Positions 1 through 7,423 of a stretch of 8,589 nt of DNA are shown here, in pieces. Both the position numbers and the translations under genes were made by a program. The stretch lies in NCBI GenBank assembly GCA_003152145.1, contig PLZL01000269.1, forward strand, positions 1 to 8,589, in the 5' to 3' direction. The stretch is from Limisphaerales bacterium (GTDB lineage: Bacteria > Verrucomicrobiota > Verrucomicrobiae > Limisphaerales > UBA11358). Under the pieces are notes generated by a model. The model made no database searches. It was given only the letters and a program-made list of their open reading frames with translations, and had not been told where the DNA came from. How positions within the stretch are numbered: the stretch's first letter is position 1; the number at the start of each line of letters is the position of its first letter.

Positions 1-567
1 TGGGAACCCGGCGCGCGAAAACAGCCGCCCACGCCCACCATGAAGGCCGCCATCGGTGACGCCGTCTTCATGGCGGCGATGGAGCGCAACTCGGACATCA
101 TCAAAATGCACTGCTACGCGCCGCTGTTGGTCAACGTGAATCCCGGCGCGCGGCAATGGCGTCCGGATTTGATCGGCTACAATGCGATTTCTTCCTACGG
201 CTCGCCCAGCTATTACACGATCCAGATGTTCAGCCGCAACGTCGGCGACGAAATTCTTCAGGTCAATTCGGAAGAAAAGGAAATTCAAGGCTGCGCCACC
301 CGTGACAGCAAGACGGGTGAAATTTTCATCAAGCTTGTAAATCCGGGAATGACCAACGTGGTCGTGAAAATCGAAATCAATGGTGTTGCCTCGCTCGCAC
401 CCAAAGGCACGGCCATTACATTGCAGGGCAGTCCTGAGGATACGAATTCCATCAACCATCCGCAAAACGTAATGCCGATCACTGCAACGTTGCGCGATGT
501 GAAGGCCGAATTCTCCCATACGATGCCGCCACAAAGCATCGTTCTGTTGAAGTTGAAGTCCCGATAA
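1..567 (+). CDS. GH51 alpha-L-arabinofuranosidase, C-terminal part (5' end outside window)
   Basis: The reading frame is open from base 1 and ends at TAA 565-567, so about 188 C-terminal residues are visible; the ATG at 40 is internal. The stretch around AAIGDAVFMAAMERNSDII, then CYAPLLVNVNPGARQW, DLIGYNAISSYGSPSYY and the following MFSRNVGDEIL match the end of the barrel and start of the C-terminal beta domain of GH51 arabinofuranosidases of the larger type. Family enzymes release terminal alpha-L-arabinofuranosyl groups from arabinan, arabinoxylan or arabinogalactan. Both catalytic glutamates lie upstream of the window, so catalytic integrity cannot be judged. The tail ends in a hydrophobic beta strand (QSIVLLKLKSR) as expected for an intact C terminus. 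An intrinsic terminator follows 54 bases later, so it is probably the last gene of its transcript. Signal peptide not visible. Confidence 0.9.
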   Translation, partial: WEPGARKQPPTPTMKAAIGDAVFMAAMERNSDIIKMHCYAPLLVNVNPGARQWRPDLIGYNAISSYGSPSYYTIQMFSRNVGDEILQVNSEEKEIQGCATRDSKTGEIFIKLVNPGMTNVVVKIEINGVASLAPKGTAITLQGSPEDTNSINHPQNVMPITATLRDVKAEFSHTMPPQSIVLLKLKSR

Positions 568-579
568 TGTGAAATAGGC

Positions 580-597
580 CGTGTCCTTTTTGACACG
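580..597 (+). other. small hairpin after the GH51 gene
   Basis: A perfect 6-bp stem (CGTGTC at 580-585 with GACACG at 592-597) encloses a six-base CTTTTT loop. It lies 12 bases after the GH51 stop and upstream of the stronger terminator. It has no U tract after the stem, so it is unlikely to terminate by itself; it may protect the 3' end of the mRNA or be chance. Confidence 0.35.
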
Positions 598-620
598 ACC
601 GGGATCACTGCGAATAAATG

Positions 621-654
621 AACGCCGGCAGCGAGAGTGCCGGCGTTTCCTTTT
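621..654 (+). terminator. Rho-independent terminator of the GH51 transcript
   Basis: A perfect 10-bp GC-rich stem (AACGCCGGCA at 621-630 pairing with TGCCGGCGTT at 638-647) has a seven-base GCGAGAG loop. It is followed by TCCTTTT on the + strand. Position, stem strength and trailing T-rich run fit an intrinsic terminator for the gene ending at 567, and it separates that gene from the GH43 gene starting at 826. The T tract is interrupted by CC, so efficiency may be moderate. Confidence 0.8.
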
Positions 655-693
655 GACTCCAAGACCGACCGCTACGTTTTCGTTGGCTTGGGA

Positions 694-816
694 TTACGTC
701 CCGACATCACCCACGCTGAGGGCAAATCCCTTCAGCGGCTTGCCTTCCTCGTCGAGAAACCGCGCGCAAAAGCGCTGACGGCCATTTCCATCTGCTAATA
801 ACCAAATCCCAATAAA
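694..816 (-). other. possible protein-coding remnant in the GH51-GH43 gap
   Basis: The gap 568-825 holds the two hairpins and this stretch. On the - strand about 40 codons are open between an in-frame stop at 817-819 and a TAA at 696-694. They read in part QRFCARFLDEEGKPLKGF, which resembles a strand-turn of a secreted beta-sandwich protein (D-E-G-K-P-L turn), with GC-rich third positions. There is no ATG start and the frame is too short for a full domain. It could be the leftover of a deleted gene or a coincidence; the + strand also has an open frame here (664-795). No function is proposed. Confidence 0.2.
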
Positions 817-825
817 TCAAAAACC

Positions 826-2405
826 ATGAGAAAATCGCTTCTGCTGATTGCGGCCCTTTGCCTTGGTGCCGCCACAATCCTTAACGCTGCCGAGCCAGCG
901 AAACAGGCGGAGAATCCCATCGTCCAAGCCGACGTTCCGGACATGGCGATGATTCGCGTGGGCGACACCTATTACATGAGCAGCACCACGATGCACATGA
1001 GTCCGGGTTGCCGATCATGAAATCGAAAGACTTGGTGAACTGGCAGATCGTGAACTATGCCTACGACATTCTTGACGATGTTGACGCCCTGAACCTTGTC
1101 AACGGGAAAAACAGTTACGGGAGAGGTTCGTGGGCAAGCAGCCTGCGGTATCACGGCGGCATTTTTTACGCCACGACCTTCTCCGGCACCACGGGCAAGA
1201 CGTATGTTTATACGACCAAGGACATCGAGAAAGGTCCGTGGAAAGTCTCGTCCTTCAGGCCCGCATTGCACGACCACTCGCTGTTCTTCGATGACGACGG
1301 CCGTGTGTATATGGTGAACGGGGCCGGTGACATCCGTTTGACCGAGCTGACTGCGGACGCGTCGGGAATCAAACCCGGCGGATTCAACCAAATCATCATC
1401 TCGAACGCCAGCGCCGTGGCCGGGCCCAACGTCGGCCTCAATGCGGAAGGCTCCCAGATGCGCAAGATCAACGGCAAGTATTACCTGTTCAACATCACCT
1501 GGCCGCGAGGCGGCATGCGCACCGTGATCGTTCATCGGGCGGACAAGATCACCGGCCCGTATGAAGGCCGCGTTGGCTTGATGGACAAGGGCGTGGCGCA
1601 GGGCGGCCTCATTGATACGCCGCAGGGCGATTGGTATGCGTATCTGTTTCAGGATCACGGCGCGGTCGGACGCATCCCCTACCTCGTGCCGGTCAAATGG
1701 GAAGATGGCTGGCCGGTGCTCGGTGAAAACGGCAAGGTGCCCGATACCTTAAATCTTCCCGCCAGCACGGGCGTCATCCCCGGCATTGTGGCCTCCGATG
1801 AATTTGACCGTCATCCCGGCGATCCCGCTCTTCCGCTGGTCTGGCAATGGAACCACAATCCCGACAACAAACTTTGGTCGGTCACGCAACGTCCCGGCTT
1901 TTTGCGTCTGACCACCGGCCGGGTTGACACCGATTTCGTTTCCGCCAGAAACACGCTCACGCAACGAACCTTCGGCCCGGAATGTTCCGGCACGACCGCG
2001 ATTGACATTTCCAACATTAAGGATGGCGATTTCGCGGGACTCGCCCTGCTGCAGAAAAATTACGGATTGGTCGGCGTGAAGTCGGACGGCGGCACCAATT
2101 ACGTCGTGATGGTGAGCGCCGGATCCGGTTCGCCCGCTGTGGTGGAGCGCGTTCCGTTGACGCAAACGAACGTCTTTTTGAAGGCCGAATGCGGTTTCAA
2201 GAATCGCACGGACAAGGCGCGCTTCTTCTACAGCCTCGACGGCAAGTCGTGGACCGTGATCGGGAGCCAATTGAAAATGTTCTACACGCTTCCGCACTTC
2301 ATGGGCTATCGCTTTGGGTTGTTCAACTTTGCGACCAAGACGCCCGGTGGTTATGCGGGTTTTGATTATTTCCATGTGGGAGAACAGATCTCCCGCCAGG
2401 AGTAA
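826..2405 (+). CDS. Secreted GH43 beta-xylosidase / alpha-L-arabinofuranosidase-type enzyme, interrupted by a frameshift near 1008
   Basis: Two frames together give one GH43 protein of about 526 residues. The ATG at 826 starts a signal peptide (MRKSLLLIAALCLGAAT, cleavage likely after LNA at residue 21). The first frame stops at 1018-1020 after residue 61; the sequence resumes in frame 3 from 1008 (LPIMKSKDLVNWQIV) and runs to TAA 2403-2405. One base is missing in the GGGTT run at 1005-1009. All three expected GH43 carboxylates are visible: Asp39 in VPDMAMIRVGDTYYM (base), Asp150 in LHDHSLFFDDDG (pKa modulator, codon 1272) and Glu208 in NAEGSQMRKINGKYY (acid, codon 1446). From about base 1790 (ASDEFDRHPGDP) a concanavalin-like C-terminal beta-sandwich typical of GH43 beta-xylosidases follows. 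The family hydrolyses xylosyl or arabinofuranosyl ends; linkage cannot be told here. No Shine-Dalgarno is seen; the leader is A/C-rich. As written, the downstream frame lacks signal peptide and catalytic base, so it would be inactive unless the base is a sequencing error. Confidence 0.9.
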
Positions 2406-2456
2406 AAGAAGCCGGCTGCGGAACTTCCAACTACGAAATCGAAACAATAACAAACA

Positions 2457-2642
2457 ATGCTAAAAACAAAATCAAGGACCGGCTTGCCTCGTCAGGGTTT
2501 ACGCCCCTGCGTTCCCTGCGTTAAGTTACTCGCTGCGCTGCTCGTTCTCATCGCTTGCTTCCCCACTTTCGCCGCCGCCGGCCGGTTGGTCAGCATCTTG
2601 AAGAGAGCGGGATCATACTCCTCCAAGCCGGTTATTCCGTAA
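2457..2642 (+). pseudogene. 5' end of an exported-protein gene, cut off by the opposing gene
   Basis: ATG 2457 is 51 bases after the GH43 stop and has an A/C-rich, Shine-Dalgarno-less leader (ACGAAATC at 2433-2440, then AACAATAACAAAC) closely resembling that of GH43 (ACCAAATC at 801-808). The first 41 residues form a basic n-region, a hydrophobic core (KLLAALLVLIACFPTFAAA) and a plausible cleavage site, which is a good signal peptide. From about base 2580 the same frame is only the antisense of the conserved 3' part of the - strand gene 2492-4792 and stops at 2640-2642. I read this as the remaining start of a third + strand gene whose body is missing. The alternative is a chance ORF, but leader, position and signal peptide together argue against it. 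The product is unknown. Confidence 0.5.
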
Positions 2643-4792
2643 AGGTGGTTTGCGGAAATCCACGGCAGCCAGAACCGGTGGCCGCCGACGCCGCGCCCCA
2701 TGCGACCGGGACCCATCCCCCAGCCCTCCTGCTGCCACCCGATGCCTTTCATATCGTATTGGCGGCCCGGCAGGGCGACCATGGACTTGGTGTCGTGTAA
2801 CAGAACGCGCGCCACATCGAGGTAATGCGGATCCTTCGTGAGGTTGTATAGCTTCGCGTAAGAGGGCACGGCCCAATCCAGATACTCATCGGCGCTGCCG
2901 GCGACGCGGGCCGTGATGCCTTGAATCCCGATGGTCGGCACGCCCTTCTTCCAGTGGAGTTGCGCGTCGTTTGCATCCAACGGCATCGGCAGGTTCCAAA
3001 TCCAAATCCAGCTTTCGGCGTAGTCCGCCGCGGCTTTGGCGCGTTCCAGCCATTTGGGTTCCTTCGTTGATTCGTAGAGACTCAAATAAGCTTCCATGCT
3101 CAACATCCCGGCCTCTTTATCGGTGATGTTGGGATTGTCACTGGCGCCACCGACGAAAAGGCCGCGGGTTCCCCAGTTCACCCAGACGTATTCGGCGGCG
3201 CGGATGGCCGCCTGCTTGTATTTCGGGTCGCCCGTCTCTTCGGTCATCATAATGAGCAACGGCACGGGACAGTAGCTCGTCGTTCCCGTCGGCTCGGCAA
3301 GTTCATTGCTTCCGGCTTTCCAACGACGCGGGAACGATCCATCTTCTCGCTGCTGCAAGACCAGCCAGTCCACGTAAGTTTTGACCCAGTTGAACCATTC
3401 CGGATGTTCACGACCGAGGGCGTGCTCGCGCCGGTAGGCCCGCATCAGCACGCGCATGTCTTCCGTGGCATTTCGCAGCCAGGGCGCAAGCCAGATGTGG
3501 TCCCACGGTTTTCCGGTGGCAAGGTCGTAGCCGGTGCCCTGCAGCGGCACTGTCGACAGTGCCTTGATGAGTGACGAGATGATGGCCAGGCCGGTCTGTC
3601 GCATCTTTTGCCCGCGCTCGGTAGGGTCGCGATCGCCTTCGCGCAAAAGTTGGTCCGCGCACTCGATGTTCTTGCCCACGAAGCCCATCGCGACCATCGT
3701 CCAATTCCATTGCAGTTTGTTCGTCGGCATTGTGAAGAGGACGAAGGGTATGGCGGTCCGCCCGTCAATGGTGGCGGCCTGCGCCTCGAGATGGTCTATG
3801 AGAACGCGGCGCATCTGTTCGACGTCAATGTAAGTGACGGCGGGATTCAAAGTATCCCACGCCCATCGCCACGTGTTTCGCGTGACGTCGCGGAACGATT
3901 CATTTTGTCCGAACCGAAAATTCACCTCGTAGCTGTGGGCGAAACCTTGAGTTATCGGATGATAGCGCCGAATCCATCTCGGTTTCGCCGGTGCGTTGGT
4001 GCCGAACACGTAAATGCTCGCCGTGCCAGGAAACCGGAAACCGAACTCAATGGGGCCGTTGTCCGCCTGCCAGGCCCCGAGTGCGCCGAATTGCAACCGG
4101 GCATCCGTTATCACAGGTCTGGAAAGCCTAGTCTCTTCCACCGTCGTGTCGCCGCGCGGCGCGGGATCCAGCACGGCGACTGATGAGCCGTTGTTAAACG
4201 AGAGCGCGAATAGGGGCGCCGGGAGAATGTCCTCGCGCATGAGAAAACGCCGGGCCGCGTAGTTCAGGGTGCCTCCCGGCGAACGGTCGCCATCGTAGGT
4301 CGGGTCGCCATACAACGCACCCGGAGCTAGACAGTTCACATTGGACCATTCGACGGAAGGGTCAACCGTGAGCACGACCGACGAATTATAGCCGCCGGGC
4401 GCGTTCCCTTTGACTTCCACTTTCCGGCTCAACGAAACTACTGCACCGCTCAAGCTCCAGCGGTCCTGCACGCGAAAGACGACATTATCGCCGTATGCGA
4501 TTTCGGCTTGGGCATCAATTCCAGAGGCGGACTTCTCGACCGTCTTGTATCCAGCGGCAAGCTGGCGAATGTGGTCTTCCGTGCGAAAGACTTCCAGCCT
4601 GGCGGGTTTGGGCTGTTGGATGAGTGGAGCCGTCCCGCCCGCGATTTCGATGCCCCACTCGCCTCCCGCGGCGCGGACGAACGACACCGTTGCGCCGGTC
4701 TGCAAGCGTCCAAGGTCCACTCGATTGGCTGGCTGCGCGAGCAAGGCCGATCCGGCCAGACACAGCCCAAGCAATAAGCATTTGCCTAACAT
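2492..4792 (-). CDS. Secreted (alpha/alpha)6-barrel-like protein, probable glycan-active enzyme of unassigned family
   Basis: 766 residues from ATG 4792 to TGA 2494-2492. Residues 1-19 are a signal peptide (MLGKCLLLGLCLAGSALLAQ; no lipobox Cys at the right place). Residues about 20-300 are beta-rich with YGDNVVFRVQDRWSL and VDPSVEWSNVNCLAPGALYGD, suggesting an N-terminal beta-sandwich. Residues about 300-735 are helical with aromatic-rich repeats: NTWRWAWDTL, EWFNWVKTYVDWLVLQQ, DGSFPRRWKAG near 484-494, PTGTTSYCPVPLLIM near 501, DNPNITDKEAGMLSMEAYLS near 552, GWQQEGWGMGPGRM near 684. This is the pattern of six-hairpin toroid enzymes. I cannot place it in a numbered GH or PL family, and no catalytic residues are claimed; acidic D484, D558 and E560 are conserved-looking candidates. 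After about residue 737 (FKMLTNRP) the tail becomes hydrophilic and is antisense to the signal peptide at 2457, so the true C terminus may be lost. It is 108 bases downstream of the GH29 gene and probably co-transcribed. Confidence 0.75.
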   Translation of the reverse strand: MLGKCLLLGLCLAGSALLAQPANRVDLGRLQTGATVSFVRAAGGEWGIEIAGGTAPLIQQPKPARLEVFRTEDHIRQLAAGYKTVEKSASGIDAQAEIAYGDNVVFRVQDRWSLSGAVVSLSRKVEVKGNAPGGYNSSVVLTVDPSVEWSNVNCLAPGALYGDPTYDGDRSPGGTLNYAARRFLMREDILPAPLFALSFNNGSSVAVLDPAPRGDTTVEETRLSRPVITDARLQFGALGAWQADNGPIEFGFRFPGTASIYVFGTNAPAKPRWIRRYHPITQGFAHSYEVNFRFGQNESFRDVTRNTWRWAWDTLNPAVTYIDVEQMRRVLIDHLEAQAATIDGRTAIPFVLFTMPTNKLQWNWTMVAMGFVGKNIECADQLLREGDRDPTERGQKMRQTGLAIISSLIKALSTVPLQGTGYDLATGKPWDHIWLAPWLRNATEDMRVLMRAYRREHALGREHPEWFNWVKTYVDWLVLQQREDGSFPRRWKAGSNELAEPTGTTSYCPVPLLIMMTEETGDPKYKQAAIRAAEYVWVNWGTRGLFVGGASDNPNITDKEAGMLSMEAYLSLYESTKEPKWLERAKAAADYAESWIWIWNLPMPLDANDAQLHWKKGVPTIGIQGITARVAGSADEYLDWAVPSYAKLYNLTKDPHYLDVARVLLHDTKSMVALPGRQYDMKGIGWQQEGWGMGPGRMGRGVGGHRFWLPWISANHLYGITGLEEYDPALFKMLTNRPAAAKVGKQAMRTSSAASNLTQGTQGRKP

Positions 4793-4900
4793 AAGTTCAT
4801 GTCTTGTTATCGTGCGCTTTCAAGTAAACTATACCGCCTGAACCATTCTACCGAAGTTAATTTGGAAATGGTATCAGCCTTGGCCAGCTATGTCGATCAG
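4793..4900 (-). other. intergenic spacer between the GH29 gene and the 766-residue protein gene
   Basis: This 108-base A/T-richer spacer has no convincing terminator hairpin. A TATAGT (complement of 4828-4833) could be a -10 element for the downstream - strand gene, 36-41 bases before its ATG, but no good -35 lies 16-18 bases upstream of it. The last bases before the ATG (AACAAGACATGAACTT) contain no Shine-Dalgarno. Confidence 0.3.
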
Positions 4901-7237
4901 TTACCGGACGACCAAGGCATCCACGGCCACCGGACCGGGGCCGCGATTGACAATGTTGATGGAATGTTTGCCTGAAGTGAAACCAGTCACTTCGCACACC
5001 AGCTGCTGGGCCTGGCGCGCGCCCGCAGTGGACAAATCCGCCGTCGCACGGGTTTGGCCGTCAATCTGAATCTCGATCTTTCCGGCTCCCGCTTCTTTCG
5101 GAGCGATGACTGAAACGCTGGTGCCGATGAATGAACAGCTCCAGGCATCTCCGGGCGTGTCGCTGGTGGTAAGGTCGTTGTTGAAGTCGCTGGTGCCGAG
5201 GTTGCAACGGCGAGTCCATCCGGCGGCTACGGTGCCTGGGTCGTCGTCATTGATCCAGCCCTTGTCATGCGTGATGCGCAGGACGCGACACCGGGAGGCC
5301 AGTAGTTGGTTGGTGATGCCCGCCAGCGGTTGCGCCTGTCCATTGGGCGTTACCGTCAGCCCTTGCTCATCTTGCACGAATGTTAGCGTGATGTCGGAAC
5401 CGAGCAGTTCGACTTTGGAAACTTTGCCCAGGGTCGCCCCGCCGGCACGCAAAGCCTTGAGTGTGATCGGGCCGTTCGTCCAATCCAGGAGCGTGGCATA
5501 GACATTGCCGTTGTTGCGCGTGTAGCAAACTGCATTATCGCCATAGACTTCAAACGGGCGGGATGCGTAAACCGCTTCGCCGTTGATTTTCAACCACGCG
5601 CCGACATCTTTGCCGATTTGAATCACTTGAGGATCAAGATCGCCGCGACCGTGCTGGGTGAGGTTGAGCAGCAGAGTTCCGTTGCGGGAGACGTTCTGCA
5701 TCAGCGAGCGGATGACGCTTCTGGCATCCATGTATCTCTGCCCGGTTCGGTAGTGCCAATCGGCGATGCTCGTTTCGGTCTGGAATGGATACGCCGTGAT
5801 CTGTGATTCGATGACAGCTTCGGTGCTCTTGACCAAGGAACGGTCAACAAAGGGAAGCAGTTCAGGGCTGTTTTGGAAGCTGTTGTAACGCCCGCCCACG
5901 CCCTTGAGGTTGAGCACAACCTCCATTTTCCCCTGGCTCCACTTCAATGACTTGTTGTAGTAATTCGCGGCCAGCGGCGGAGCGAGAAATCCGAGTCCCA
6001 TGTGAACACCCATATCCACTTGGGAATCGCCCGCGTGCTCGTCGAAGTAAATCACATCGGGATGATACTTGGTAATGGCGTCATCCACCCGCCACATGAA
6101 CTGGTTGCCAAACGGCGAATGCAACGGATCCTTGTTGTTGTGAACCGGCCCGTAAAGGTCCACCGGATCCATGCCTTCCCACCATTTTCCTTTTCCGTCC
6201 AGAATCGTTTGCAGCGCGTCGTAGGGCACGCCCTGCTTCGGCCCATTTTTATCGCTGGTGTAACGCACCGGCATGAACTGTCCCCAGGTTCTGCCCGGCG
6301 TGTCGTGAAAACCAATGCCGAAACGCATTCCGTGCTCGCGGGCGGCCTTTTCCCACGTGCCGACAATGTCCACCTTGGGGCCGACGTTCACCGAGTTCCA
6401 CGGCTGATACTTTGAATCGAAACAATCGAAGTTGTCGTGGTGAGCGCCCATGGCCATGAAATAGCGCGCGCCCATTTCGACATACAAATCCATCAACTGA
6501 TTTGGATTCCAGCGGTCAATCACCCAATTGTGGGCAATGTCCTTGTAACCATACACCGACGGGTAGCCGAAGTGATTGGTGTGAAAATGATACTGTGCGC
6601 TGCCCTCCTGATACATGCCGCGCGCATACCAGTCGCCATCCTCCGGCATGGACTGCGGGTCCCAGTGCGCCCACGCGCCGAACTTCGCATCGCGCCACCA
6701 TTCCGGCACGGTGTAAAGCCGGCTGATCGCCTTCCAGTCGGCGGAATAAGGACCGGCGGCCACCGGCAACGGCGGCAGGTTCCAAATATCTGGCGGCAAT
6801 CTCAGGTCTCCGTCGCCGACAACGATGCGATCAATGTTCACCGCGACATCATTGGTCGCCAGACTGACGATCAGTGTGGCCTTGGCGGGAATCGCAACTT
6901 CGATGATGGCGTGGAGAAAAGAATTGGTGAGCGCTCCCGATGAATGAACATTCACCTTGCGCGCCGGCTGGTCGTTGACCAAAACGCTTATCGTGCCCAC
7001 TTCAACCGACGCATAGCGAATCGCCAGTTTGCTGGCTGTCGGCAGGCCGGTGAATTTGACGCCTTGGCCGGGCATGGTCAGGCCGACCAGATTACCTCCT
7101 GAAGCCGCACCATCGATCACCTTGGATGCCCCGCCGATGCGTTCAGCCGCTTCCGCCACGAAAATCTGGTTCTCAGCAGCGATGACTGAAGTGGAAGCGA
7201 TGAGAAACAGCAAGTATCCAACCAGAGAAATTCGCAT
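4901..7237 (-). CDS. Secreted GH29 alpha-L-fucosidase with N- and C-terminal beta-sandwich domains
   Basis: 778 residues from ATG 7237 to TAA 4903-4901. The signal peptide is MRISLVGYLLFLIASTSVIA, cut before AENQ. Residues about 22-145 are a beta-sandwich module of carbohydrate-binding type. The catalytic domain begins near 170 (WWRDAKFGAWAHWDPQSMP, equivalent to the family's KFGxFxHWGxxS). It continues with GDWYARGMY (201-209), MGAHHDNFDCFDSKYQPWN (263-281, the HHDGF equivalent), GMRFGIGFH (303-311) and VIYFDEHAGD, where Asp399 (codon 6043-6041) fits the GH29 nucleophile. QNVSRNGTLLLNL is also typical of the family. The region from about 655 (HDKGWINDDDPG) to the end is another beta-sandwich. 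GH29 enzymes are retaining exo-fucosidases acting on terminal alpha-L-fucose. Oddities are Asp instead of Gly in HWG and Asn in HHDNF. The acid/base cannot be assigned by eye. At 778 residues it is much longer than the usual 450-600, explained by the extra modules. No Shine-Dalgarno is seen. Confidence 0.93.
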   Translation of the reverse strand: MRISLVGYLLFLIASTSVIAAENQIFVAEAAERIGGASKVIDGAASGGNLVGLTMPGQGVKFTGLPTASKLAIRYASVEVGTISVLVNDQPARKVNVHSSGALTNSFLHAIIEVAIPAKATLIVSLATNDVAVNIDRIVVGDGDLRLPPDIWNLPPLPVAAGPYSADWKAISRLYTVPEWWRDAKFGAWAHWDPQSMPEDGDWYARGMYQEGSAQYHFHTNHFGYPSVYGYKDIAHNWVIDRWNPNQLMDLYVEMGARYFMAMGAHHDNFDCFDSKYQPWNSVNVGPKVDIVGTWEKAAREHGMRFGIGFHDTPGRTWGQFMPVRYTSDKNGPKQGVPYDALQTILDGKGKWWEGMDPVDLYGPVHNNKDPLHSPFGNQFMWRVDDAITKYHPDVIYFDEHAGDSQVDMGVHMGLGFLAPPLAANYYNKSLKWSQGKMEVVLNLKGVGGRYNSFQNSPELLPFVDRSLVKSTEAVIESQITAYPFQTETSIADWHYRTGQRYMDARSVIRSLMQNVSRNGTLLLNLTQHGRGDLDPQVIQIGKDVGAWLKINGEAVYASRPFEVYGDNAVCYTRNNGNVYATLLDWTNGPITLKALRAGGATLGKVSKVELLGSDITLTFVQDEQGLTVTPNGQAQPLAGITNQLLASRCRVLRITHDKGWINDDDPGTVAAGWTRRCNLGTSDFNNDLTTSDTPGDAWSCSFIGTSVSVIAPKEAGAGKIEIQIDGQTRATADLSTAGARQAQQLVCEVTGFTSGKHSINIVNRGPGPVAVDALVVR

Positions 7238-7342
7238 GTTTTAGATGTTGTTGAAAAATACGAACCGATGCTGCTTCCCTTTGGGCAATTTGTCAATTCT
7301 CGGTCGTTCCACACGATAATCAATTTACTGCTTCCAACCGGC
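7238..7342 (-). other. spacer upstream of the GH29 gene
   Basis: This 105-base A/T-rich spacer carries a consensus-like TTGACA on the - strand (complement of 7291-7296) about 54 bases before the GH29 start. A matching -10 at 16-18 bases is poor (CAGCAT or AGCATC), so a promoter is only weakly suggested. The leader directly before ATG 7237 (CAACAACATCTAAAAC) has no Shine-Dalgarno. No terminator hairpin was found. Confidence 0.25.
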
Positions 7343-7423
7343 CTAATTCATGGAAATGCCCGATGCGGTGTATTCCAAGGTCTTGGATGCTCCTGGATCA
7401 AGGTGAACGACCGGCAACGGTGT
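7343..7423 (-). pseudogene. probable out-of-frame C-terminal remainder of the small secreted protein
   Basis: Directly past the stop at 7425-7423, the +2 frame reads TPLPVVHLDPGASKTLEYTA and ends at TAG 7345-7343. This resembles the closing beta strands of a secreted glycan-active protein (PxPVVHLxPGxSKTLEY), and the in-frame continuation does not. Restoring one base in the CCACCC run near 7426-7431 would join it to the preceding gene to give about 157 residues. The match is by eye only. Confidence 0.4.

Noticed and set aside
1000..1020. Programmed ribosomal frameshifting in GH43
   Set aside because: No slippery heptamer, internal Shine-Dalgarno or strong downstream structure is visible, and GH43 enzymes are not known to need recoding.
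972..1658. 228-codon - strand frame opposite the GH43 gene
   Set aside because: It is antisense to a clear GH43 catalytic domain with all three carboxylates; composition is typical of a high-GC shadow frame.
1749..2453. 234-codon - strand frame opposite the GH43 C-terminal domain
   Set aside because: It shows no domain pattern or signal peptide and is antisense to recognisable beta-sandwich sequence.
3608..4183. 191-codon + strand frame inside the 766-residue protein gene
   Set aside because: It is a shadow of the opposing long frame, with no leader or plausible protein pattern.
7291..7296. TTGACA on the - strand as a sigma70 promoter for the GH29 gene
   Set aside because: No acceptable -10 hexamer occurs at 16-18 bases spacing, so it is kept only as a weak note.
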